Translations under genes and position numbers: made by a program
The notes under the pieces: model-generated
Told to the model about the DNA's origin: nothing
The model's database searches: none
Seen by the model: only the letters and a program-made list of their open reading frames with translations
Origin: Stagonosporopsis chrysanthemi
Lineage: Eukaryota > Ascomycota > Dothideomycetes > Pleosporales > Didymellaceae
Length of the DNA: 64,000 nt
Direction of reading: 5' to 3'
NCBI GenBank assembly: GCA_022560025.1
Contig: JAFISE010000001.1
Span: 372,001 to 436,000 of the forward strand
In this document: piece after piece, positions 12,301 to 22,000 of the stretch
How positions within the stretch are numbered: position 1 is the stretch's first letter
Layout: each line of letters starts with the position of its first letter

Positions 12301-12780
12301 CTACATAATATAAAATCCATTCCACAACTCCCACATCGGGCATCCAGAGCGATCTTTCTGAATCCACGCAAGAATGCTAAGTTGTGGGTTCCGACAATAG
12401 TGCCGCAGCGCCGCGCGGTCGTGAAACACACGCCAATAATCCTGAGGCACTGATCTTGAATCGCGAATTCCTTTTCCATCATCGTGATGTTTGAAGTTGG
12501 TGCTATTTCTGTCCGGCTGGCTAGTTTGAGGGGCAGATCCCGGGTGGAGAGCCGACGTGGGACGATGAAACGACGGTGGGGCATCTGAGCTTGGGTACTG
12601 ACTTGCCTTGAATATTTGTAAAAGGGAGGCTACACTACGGATGAGGGTGGAAGGAGTGTTACTCGTGTGATAATCTACAAGATTGTTGATGGAGCGACTT
12701 TGAGTGTCATTGGTTACTGTTTGGCGTTTTTCTTTCAAGTAGCCAAAGCTATATACCTGAGGTCCAAATTCCCTGGGCAT
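12301..12780 (-). CDS. Possible small hypothetical gene 3' of the HET gene
   Basis: An uninterrupted minus-strand frame of 159 residues starting at an ATG (MPREFGPQVY). It lies 52 bp past the stop of the HET gene, and its frame stays open back into the end of the HET coding sequence. Composition is protein-like toward the end (VPQDYWRVFHDRAALRHYC, then WIQKDRSGCPMWELWNGFYI), but I recognise no family. It could be a separate gene, an alternative 3' exon of the HET gene, or chance. A GTATAT string right after PQ could be a donor, which makes the exact structure uncertain. Confidence 0.3.
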   Translation of the reverse strand: MPREFGPQVYSFGYLKEKRQTVTNDTQSRSINNLVDYHTSNTPSTLIRSVASLLQIFKASQYPSSDAPPSFHRPTSALHPGSAPQTSQPDRNSTNFKHHDDGKGIRDSRSVPQDYWRVFHDRAALRHYCRNPQLSILAWIQKDRSGCPMWELWNGFYIM

Positions 12781-12832
12781 CGCATCATGGCAGTTGTCAT
12801 AAGACAGTATGTCTTGAGCTTCAGCTGAGTTA

Positions 12833-14967
12833 TCAGCCAAGTACAACAGTCTCCACGACGAACAGGTCGCTCAGCCGCCTGAGCAAGCACAAAGGATCCT
12901 CCAAGTAGGCCGATACCAGCTCTCTGTATCGACAAGTCTGTGAACCAATGATTTCAAGATCGGAATCGAGGAAGTATCCGCCCTGATACGCCATCCAATA
13001 GTCCACCGGCCGGTCCATGGAATGGTTGTATTGGACCGGGGGTAAGTTAAGCATACCAACCCGTTCGTGATGTGTTTCGTTTGGATTCAGCAGGAGTAAC
13101 CAGCCAACTGGATGCTCAAAGCTGGCTTCTGGTGCTGGAATAAGTAGCGCTTTCAAGACCGAGATGTTCTTCAACTCGGATGCGTGGATGGACCAGACGG
13201 GACATATCACAAAGCTGATGCCGTCTTCCAGTTGGACTCTGATTCCGAACAATTGGTTATATGTGAACGGTACAAAAACGTCTTCCACCAAGTGAACAGA
13301 GGCCGCTTTTGCGTAGAGTTCAAGCCATTGAGGTGCGTTCGTGGCGCTTTCTTTCGGATCCGGCACGTAAGAAGAAAGCTGATAGCTGTTTGAACCCATG
13401 TTTACTCTTACACCGGAAGTTTTCAGCATGGCGACGGGTTGGTAATGACCTTCTGGCAGACGAGAGTCATAGCACATCAGATTGAGATGTCCTTTTCTCC
13501 AACCAAGTGGAGACCAACTCGGAAAGCCGGCACGACGATCGCTGGGTTCGCTATGCCACCATAAAAGAAAGATGGAGTCTTCGCAATCGAACGTAGCAGT
13601 GACAAGTTCTCGAAGGTCGGAGGATTGTTTGCGCCACCTGTCGCTCGTGTGGTGATACGGTACGCCCCAAATTTGATACACGGCATGGTCTGCTAACGTG
13701 TTTAGTACACCTAAAATCGCTAGCAAAGCGTCTGACTGATAAGTTAGTATTCGCCGACAATATTGCTCGAGACAGTGTGCAGCAGATCGCGTCGAGCTGA
13801 GGCGAGTGCTGTCTCCCCGAATTGGTAGCCACGCGGTGTCCCTGGGCTTGTGGCCCTCCACTTCACAAAAATCCTCTGTATTGCACAATAGTATCACCTG
13901 TTGTGTAGTAAATATCAGGCGTCTTTTAGACATGTAGCCCTCTTGAAATGTCCACGCTCGATGCGCCCATGGCGACTCATCAATTTCGGACAACCCAAGG
14001 CGAGGCGGAAGTGCCCATAGACAGGCCGACCCGACAGTCTCATACCTCAATATTCTTGGTCTGGTTGATACACCAGGAAGCCCATGGGCTGGGTCTAGCC
14101 CCATTGCGGCTACTATGGTAAGCTGTGCTGCAGCATATATGAGGCCCATTTGCTCAATCTGTACCGTCTTTTCCAAGGTATCTTCTTGATCCACGCACTA
14201 GAAGATTACGTCAGGAAGGGTTGCTTCAGTAAGGTGTACACGCAATTACTCACGTATCGATCCACCCAGAGATACCTATGTCCAAGCTCTTGTGTGAGTC
14301 GGATGCTATCTTCGATGGTCGCTGGGACGTCTTTCACAAGTAACGGGACGTCGTTTGTCGAAGCAGAGGCCGCACCCCAGACGTACGATAATGCAACATA
14401 ACAGCAATGAGCTGGTGCAGGCACAACAACTCGTCGCTCACAGTCGATGACTCTCAGTCCGTGTATATTGTCGTGTGCAGGTTTGCAAGGCTCTCCGTGT
14501 TGATCTTCACACATCTGCAACCAACGGTTAATCAGCTGAACATCTATCATGTCGGGGAAATGCTTCCGCATATCAACACGACTCTGATGTGAGTCAATCT
14601 CGGTGACAAGAATCTTAGACCGAAAGTTCCCCTCGCCAGTGGATTCACTGACGCTTGCACAGACATGAGCGAAATTGAGTATGTGGTCGGTCTCAAGCTC
14701 TCCTGGTTCGACCAGCCGATGAGGCCTACCTACGATCTCCTGTAACCAGAACGAGTGCCCAAGAAATTGACAAAGACGACATTGCGCCTGTTGTAGTTCC
14801 CGATACGTCCCATCTATAATGACTTCGTATTCTTGATCGACGTGAAAATGTTCCCAGGATATCGATGCGCAGCGATCGCAAACAGTTTCATCACCAACAA
14901 GGCCAACGTGTGACGCCTCTTGACCGGCTTTTGTGCAATGCCCAATTTGGGCGCTCTGATTCTGCAT
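12833..14967 (-). CDS. HET-domain (heterokaryon incompatibility) protein
   Basis: Two exons on the minus strand, 14967-14254 and 14197-12833, joined in phase over a 56-nt intron (donor GTGAGT, acceptor TCTAG). They encode 692 residues. The HET domain spans about residues 189-345 with its hallmark blocks: YVALSYVWG (190-198), TIEDSIRLTQELGHRYLWVD (217-236), the CVDQED block just after the splice, and SPWAHRAWTFQE. HET proteins trigger cell death or growth arrest when incompatible hyphae fuse. A Cys-rich N-terminal part (CDRCASI, CRLCQFLG) precedes the domain, as is usual. The frame stays open upstream to 15093, but I chose the ATG at 14967 because it directly precedes the conserved Cys-rich region. 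The C-terminal half has no recognised domain. Confidence 0.88.
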
Positions 14968-15099
14968 TCTGATACTTGATGTGAGTGAGTGGAATTGGGG
15001 CAGATTCGGACAAGAAATTAGGAAGGTCATGCTGCGTGCAGGTACAGCCCACCTACACAGCGCTAACCAGACTGGTCCGACCTGCATATTCATCTATTT

Positions 15100-15703
15100 T
15101 TACTGATCAAAAATGTCACCATCCCCAACTTGGATATGATCCCACCCCAGCCCATGGATCAGCGAGTACACTCTAGGAAACAGCAGCGGAAACGCCATAC
15201 CCTGCGACCCATCCCCTGCTTTCAGTGCAATCAACGTGAAACACCCCGTGTTGTCAATGTCAAAGACTTCTGGCCCAGGGCCAGCAAGAACCGCGTCCAC
15301 GTCATCCTGCGCAACAGCGGCGCAGGCCTCGAAGCGCGGACCACGGAATCTCAAGTCTGGGTGGTGCAATACATAGGCGCTGAAGTGTCTGCGTTCATAT
15401 CAATCAGTGTCTACCAACATCGCTCTTCGCACCAGAGTCGACAGAGCGTCGTGCCACTCACTCTCGCACCGTCTCCTCGTCAGCATCGTGCAACGCAAAA
15501 TCCTCCTGCACATCCCAGTCAATGTGCGGAAAGACATCCCTGTCGCCTTGTTCTTCGAGGTTCAGCCGCACACGCGTGTTGAGATGGTGCATGTAGCGCG
15601 CCCAAGACGCATCATCCGAGTAGGTGAGTCTGTATATCGTGAACCCCACTTTTACACTGGGGTATGTTACGATAGTCTCGCGAATGCAATCTATATTGGG
15701 CAT
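15100..15703 (-). CDS. Small conserved fungal protein, companion of the HET gene
   Basis: Two exons on the minus strand, 15703-15462 and 15388-15100, with a 73-nt intron (donor GTGAGT, acceptor CGCAG). They encode 176 residues. The text GFTIYRLTYSDDASWARYM, followed by FPHIDWDVQED and later FPLLFPRVYSLIHG, matches from memory a widespread but unnamed family of fungal hypothetical proteins. I know of no Pfam name or function for it. It lies head-to-tail with the HET gene, 132 bp upstream of that gene's start. The frame is open upstream to 15874, but the ATG at 15703 (MPNIDCIRETIV) best fits the family. Confidence 0.65.
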
Positions 15704-16211
15704 GCTGAGGTTTTGCGAGCGGTTATGTTGTGGTTGAGTGGTTATTTCGAGTCGCAAGACGGGCGCCGTTGCGCAAGGCTGATGGAATGCTTTTGTCAGT
15801 TTCTCTGATTTATATCCTCTTGTGTCGCCCAGGCATGTGTGCGTGGAAACGTTATTGAAGTGGAGTGCTGACACGGAGTGGGGTGCGGTTCTGCCTACCG
15901 CCTTTGGTGGCCGGGCTTCGGTGTCCAGACTTCCAAAACCTTAAAGGCTACAATACGGCATGGTCTAAGCAAGTCCGTTCGCCAGTCGTAGTTTTTGCTT
16001 CTATGTCTATCTTTGTCAAGAAAAGTGCCCAGTCGATTCATTTGATTCATCGTCATCATCGCCATTGCACAAAAGCGCTTTTCTCTTTCTACTTACGCTG
16101 GGACTCGTCCACGCGAGTGCGACTCCTCAATGACACGATGCCAAGGGTGACTTCTTCGAAAACATAGACAGGGAATCGAGTTTTCCTCCGCTTCTACACA
16201 GTCCGCACACC
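15704..16211. other. Spacer between HET companion and hemerythrin-like gene
   Basis: About 510 bp holding the promoter side of the HET companion gene and the 3' side of the hemerythrin-like gene. I see no gene, repeat or RNA in it. Confidence 0.4.
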
Positions 16212-17053
16212 TCACATCGGCATCTTGACCATCTCTTCCTTACTCCAGTACTTCCTCATGTTCTCCGCGCCCAACTCCTTGACCTCGTCGTCCAGATGTT
16301 GCCATAGTACCTTCCCAAACGAGTCCAGAATCTCTTTCAGCTCGGATAACCGCAGTTCGCGCTCTCCACTGCTGCATTCGTCCATGTACTTGGTTAGCTT
16401 ATCGAGGCCTTTGTGGATCTGCTTGTGCTGGGTCAATAGCTCGAGTTCTTTCTTGAAGGCGGGCATTTTCTTGGCGAGAACGGGGAAGATGTGTCTAGGG
16501 AGTGTTAGTATGATGGGAAACAGGATTCTTCTGCAGGGTGTATTTTTCGCGAAGATTCGTGTACGGATGCGACGCAGAATCGCCTCGAGAAACAGCGGTC
16601 AGCATCGTGGAGACGAAGAAATAAGTTGGCGTACCTCTCCTCAATCCCGTGGTGCATCTCCAACTGCGAACAAAACTGCTGTCCCACAGCAATAAATTGC
16701 CTAATGCTCATTCCCTTACTCCTCTTACCGCTCTCACACGCACCATACAGCATGTTCCAGGTCTCACGAAAGTGGTTGTGGAAGTAGTCCATGTGCTCAG
16801 CCATGCGGTTATAAATGCGGAAGTCATGTTGGCTGAGCTTAGGAAGAGTTGGCTCGGAGGGTGTGGGTGGTGTAGGGACTGTAGCAGGGAGGGAGGGCTC
16901 TGTGGTCGCCATGTTGTTTGTGACGAGGCTCGGTGATACTGGAGTAGCAGTTGCGAACGTCCTGTGTTTGAGTGTAGTGATAGCGGCGCGCCTTGGTGAA
17001 TTGCCGAACAGGGCTTGGATTGAAAGGTGCCTCAGTGGCTTGATGGTGTTCAT
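16212..17053 (-). CDS. Hemerythrin-like HHE protein, possibly mitochondrial
   Basis: Two exons on the minus strand, 17053-16635 and 16494-16212, with a 140-nt intron (donor GTACGC, branch TACTAAC, acceptor CCTAG). They encode 233 residues. The C-terminal two thirds form a hemerythrin-like four-helix bundle with candidate metal ligands H87, H92, H134 or H135 with E138 (HHGIEERHIFP), H163 and H167 (HKQIH), and H206 with D208-E210 (HLDDE). Such proteins bind di-iron or sense oxygen and redox state. Their role in fungi is largely unknown. The first 38 residues are basic, lack acidic residues and contain RRAAITTLKHRTFATA, which resembles a mitochondrial presequence. The localisation is inferred. 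A second in-frame Met at 48 could give a cytosolic form. Confidence 0.82.
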
Positions 17054-17470
17054 ACGCTCACGATACTGGCAAATACAAAGATGTGGAGGTGGTTAATGAA
17101 GAAATCTCCCTGATATGAATTTACTTCTTTAGGAGCTCTATACTTTGTTGGCCACTCGTAGCTTACCAAAAAACCATGAATAAGCCGGATGACCGCGTGC
17201 CGTTCCGGGCCCGAAACGCCGACGTTCCGAGAACACGCTAAGGCGCGTGTAAATACCCACGCGTCAGTTAGTTGGTTGTCGAAGGCCTTACAGCCCTGCG
17301 ATCTCGCATATGTCATCGGTATGTCATGCCCAGATGTGTGTAGTCTGTTAGATCGCACTCGACAGGTACGCGGTACCGATTCACGGGATTGACGTCCGTG
17401 AGCCATAAGCTTTAGTCGAGCACGACTCGTTGCGTAGCACTGTCCACTCTACGACTCTCTCAGCAGCTTA
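17054..17470. other. Spacer between hemerythrin-like gene and DCC1
   Basis: About 420 bp with no supportable gene. It should contain the promoter of the hemerythrin-like gene and the 3' UTR of DCC1, both on the minus strand. Confidence 0.4.
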
Positions 17471-18556
17471 TCATCTCTTTCGCGTCTTCGCAAATTTCTC
17501 GTGCCATTTTCTCGCCGATGGTTTAGTTGCTGCCGACGCGTCTTGTACGTTGGAGATGGCTGCATCCTTGCTCTTGACCCTAATTGTGGTGTCTGACGGG
17601 AACTCGTACGAACCCTCAAGTGCGCTGAGCTTTGCGTCTTTCCGCCATGCTTCGGGCAACGTGTCCTCCCACGTGTCCGTGAATTCGGTAATGAGGAAGT
17701 CGCGGCTCCCTTGCTTAGCCTCGAGCAGTGTTTTGCCTACAAAAACCACTGTCCTTGTCCGGTCGAGGCATGACCATGGCCCACTTGCCTCCTGCTCGTC
17801 GTTCGAGAGGTGTCTGAGTACGGCTTTGGTGAATTCCAGGGGGTGGCCGTCATCAGCTACCGCTGTTGCAACGTCTTCAGTCAGGAACTGGCTATCGAGC
17901 TTGACGCCCTCAGACAATGCAGCAGCATTGATGGACAGCCACACCTGTGACAGTGCGTTTGCAGTAGGCCTGTATGTGTGTTCATCGTGCTCGAATGCCA
18001 TCAGCTCATCCCACCCCTGTTGGCATTGTGCGTCTGACAAAGGGAGGTCCTCGAAAATGTGACGCTTGCTCCTGTTGTTGCCCGTTGCATCGACGTCGCC
18101 AGCAACGATGTCATACACGGGCAGCACGTCGCGCAGCAGAGCGGCAGCGGAGGCATCCGAGGGGTGCAGCTCCAGGGTCGAGGGGCACGATGCTATGGCA
18201 CATGTGGCCGGGGTGGGGATCTCGTTGCCATGGGCGTCGAGGTGCTTGGGCTGCGTTACGAAAAGCGAGTTGGACGTCTGGACCTGGCGCAGGTGGAAGG
18301 TGCTGTTGGGGGTACAGAGCACCGCATATGCAGGCCGGTCGCTGCTGGGGGCGCTGGATTTGATTGAGAGCCTGTGCGCGCCAGAAGATCAGAAGGGGAT
18401 CCACGCGGAACGAGAGCGAGAGCTGGGAGCGCACCGCGGGGGATTGGGAGCAGCCAGCAGCGCCGCGACGGCCGGGGGGAGCTCCAGCAGCTGCAGCTTC
18501 TGCGCCGTCGCTGCAACGGCAAAGGGCACGCCGCCGTCGAACTGCTGCGTCGCCAT
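17471..18556 (-). CDS. DCC1: Sister chromatid cohesion protein DCC1
   Basis: Two exons on the minus strand, 18556-18435 and 18371-17471, with a 63-nt intron whose donor is GTGCGC. They encode 340 residues. DCC1 joins Ctf8 and Ctf18 in the alternative clamp loader (Ctf18-RFC) that handles PCNA during replication and sister chromatid cohesion. Recognised text: LQLLELPP at the start, LSIKSSAPSSDRPAYAVLCT, FHLRQVQTSNSLFVTQP, and a C-terminal winged-helix-like part with DFLITEFTDTWEDTLPEAW. The first exon is needed to supply the LELPP motif, which supports the splice. It is divergent from the RhoGEF gene, with 462 bp between starts. Confidence 0.87.
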
Positions 18557-19018
18557 GGACGCGGGAGGTGCGGAGGGACGATCTCTCGCGCGGCGATGTG
18601 TTTGTTTGATCGCCCGCGACGTCGGCGCCGCCCAATGCAAGGGCGGGCCTGTCGCCCACCGGGGCCGTCCCACTCTCCAGGTACAAGGCACTAGTCGCTT
18701 GTGTCGCTTGTGTCGGAGCGGCGAGTGCAGCTTTGGCGTCGCAGCCAGCCACCGGCGAGTGCCTTGTTTACAGCCCGTTGATAGGCGAACACCTGCGCGC
18801 CCGCGAGCGACACCTGCGCCAGACACCCAACATCAACACCGCGCACGCGCAGATCGCACCTTCCTTCCGTCTTGCATGGCTCAGCGGCCTCGGGCACTCG
18901 ACTCTCCTTCACCTCCTCCGCCGCGCAATGCCACTGCGACTCCGTCGTGACTTTCCCACTTTGTAGCATCCCACCGTCGTCACTCGTTCCGGCGCATCGG
19001 CGGCACACGCAAGTGGCC
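18557..19018. promoter_or_regulatory. Divergent promoter region DCC1/RhoGEF
   Basis: A 462-bp GC-rich stretch between two genes transcribed outward. Frames remain open here on both strands because stop codons are rare in GC-rich DNA; I do not call them genes. It must contain the 5' ends of both transcripts. Confidence 0.45.
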
Positions 19019-22000
19019 ATGGGCGTCGTCATCAACCAGGAGCCCGCGGCTCTCCCCGCAGCAGATCTGTCGCTCTTCCACACCACAGACGACCTGCTCT
19101 CCCACTCACCCGTCCTGATCTTCTATGGCCCGACGTCGACCTCGGCGCAAACCACCAACTCGCGCATCCAGACCCACGTGTTTACCCCGGCCGGCCTCGC
19201 GAGCTATGCACGCCTTATCATATCGCCCACCGCCTCCTTCTACAATGCCGTCACGTGTCTGCCACGTGAGGAGCAGGGCGACGAGATCTGTCGCGGCCTG
19301 GCCTTCAGTCTGTACAAGTACTTTGTCGAGCTGCCCGCAGACGTAAAGAGCGCGTGGGAGAGGCGCTACAGCACGCGAGCCCACATGCACATGGCGCCGG
19401 CCCTCTTCAGCGAGCAGCACGCTGCCATTGTCGCCGCAAAGATGGTCAAGGTTGAGAACGTCGAGGACGTCATTGTAGATGTGCGCCATGCTCTGGGAGA
19501 GCAGGCCCTCTCGTGGGTGGACCTGGATGTCGTATTACCCCAGGGAAGCATACAAAAAGTGGACCTACGCGAGTCGGCTCAGTTCGAGGAGCCAGAAGAC
19601 GATGCTCTTGAGCAGCAGTACGGACCCTATGCGCCAGTCATTCGACTCTTTGGAGAGTCGACCTTCCTCCCAACATCACGTCTACGCCGCGCACCCTCAA
19701 AAGCTAGCCAACTCAGCCGATCGCAATCATTCTCAAGAAAGCAAAAGGAATCACTTCGCCGCGAAATGTGTGAACTGTTAGACACAGAGGAAAACTACGT
19801 CAACAAAGTACATGACCTGGTCAACAATGTAGCGGTTGAGTTCCGCGAGAAGGCGAAGCGTCGATCGGCTTCGAGCTCAAGTCCAAACGAGCAGACGCTA
19901 CAAGGACTCTTTCCTCCGAGCCTGGATCAGATTCTTGAGGTTAATTCGACTTTCTTGGAAGAACTGCGGGTTATCCTGGAAGAGACGGAGAACGGTGCAA
20001 TACAAGACATCGAAGAGTCTTCAGATGATGTCTTCATCGCTCCGCTGCGAGGGCAAAAGGACCCACTAGACGTTACTGGGGCGGCGCGAGTCGCAAAGGC
20101 GCTCGTAGAGTGGTTTCCCAAGTTCGGCGACTGCTACACTGACTACATGGCTGCACATGGCGACTTCTCACAGCTGCTGAAAACCTTCACAAAAGAGCCC
20201 GCTTCGAGTTTCTCGAAGAGAGTCTATGAGACCGGCGAGCAGCGACTCACCTCGTTGCTCATCGAACCTGTGCAACGCCTGCCTCGCTACAATCTCTATA
20301 TTGACCAAATCGTCAAGCAACTACCGGTTCGGCATCCAGCGATAAAGACGTTCCTCAAGGCGAGAGATATCATATCTGAGATCTGCTCCAGAGAAGGATC
20401 GACAGCACAGCAGATGAAGATCTCCGATCGCCTCCGGAGGACAGTCTATCAGTGGCCTTCCTCATTTAGACCACAAGGAAGGCTGATCAGTGCCATAGAT
20501 GCCGTCGAATTGGCACCACCCTACCACGGAGAGCTCGGTGGCCCTGCTACCACGCCTGGAATCTTGATGCTTTTCTCAGATTTCCTCGTCATACTTCACA
20601 AGCCAACCGGCAGCACCGCGACTGCGCGCAGCTTGCTGGCTGACCTGGATAGCCCAAGACTCAATGATACTACGGATGAGATGGACCTCATATTCCATCA
20701 GCATCTCAGATTATGTGATGTCTTTGCCAGCGAGCACGCTGAATCTAGCATCGTCCAGATCCTGTCGCCGACCCCTCGCACAATGCAGATGGGACGGCCG
20801 ATGACACCAGATCGTCAAAACATTGGCATTCGTATGTACTACGTGCAAGGTGCTTATGAGGGCCGTGCACAGAGGGTTGTCGAAGACATTGTCAAAGCCA
20901 GGGTGGAGGGACGATTCGCAGAAGCCGAACGAGAAAGCTACAAGTGGGAGGTGCGGAGCCGGCCTGGCGATCTGAATCTCTTTTCGTCTGTCACTGAAGA
21001 AACAGGGGCTGCTCCGCCAGAGGGTCGCAAGGAGCCCGCAAAGATACAGGTGCTTATCGAAGCAGCCAAGTTCTCAAAGCCAATTGAAGCAGGGTATGAT
21101 GGTGTCGAAGTGGTCGTGAAGATCACAATTCTAAACAATGGCTTCTACCTCATGGACATTGCAGGACCTAAAGGTTCTCTCGCAAAGGACAAACTCACCA
21201 AAGTCGAGTTTTTGCCTGTACTGACAAAACGTCTCACCAACTATTTCCAGCAGCGCAATAATGTCAAGAACCCAGCCTTATCAGAGGCCTATCTCTTCCG
21301 GAACCAGCTTATCCTTCAATCGCTGAGACTCAAGATGACGGACGTGGAAGAGTGGAGAGAGATGAAGAGTCGACCTGCTTCACCTGTCAAGATGCTTAGC
21401 AACATCTTTGGCGCAAGTGTGGGCAGGGAGGGTGGAGGAAGGAGACTCCAGCGCAACGCGCAGACCCTCGGCGATATCCCACGTATGGCACCTCCACCGC
21501 CGCTCGTTCCAACACGCACACAGAGCCGCGATGGCCCGAGCTCGCGGCCTACGTCGTCAAGAAGTGGCTTCGAAGAGCTGCAGCAAGTTGACTCTCTCAC
21601 AAAGCTAGAGGACTCGCTGGCGAATATCACGATGGCTTTGTCCGCTCGAAAGGGCAACATTGTTGGCCGATCTGTCCGCGCAAGAGCTGTTGCCGATGAG
21701 CTTGTGGTGAATGAACTGTACAACTCACTCCTGGAATCACCGTCCAATCTTGATCTTGCCTCGCAATCATCCGTCGATGTCTTGTTCGCCGTGTTCGACA
21801 AATTCCTCAACTTCGCCTGGAAAGAGAGAATGGGTCCAGTACTGTCCCATGCTACGTTTGTGTCTTTACAGATGCGATCAGACAGCATGTATCCAATGGA
21901 GTTTGAGGAGTACTTTCGTGCCACATTCAACAGCCTCGCACCTCATAATCAACGAGCAACGCGAGTTATAATCCAGCTTCTGGCCGAATTACTTGATGGT

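Noticed and set aside
18066..18950. 294-codon plus-strand frame between DCC1 and the RhoGEF
   Set aside because: GC-rich DNA with few stops; it overlaps DCC1 on the other strand and has Arg/Ala/Gly-rich composition without motifs.
21316..21930. 204-codon minus-strand frame
   Set aside because: Antisense to the RhoGEF; Ser-rich mirror of its codons.
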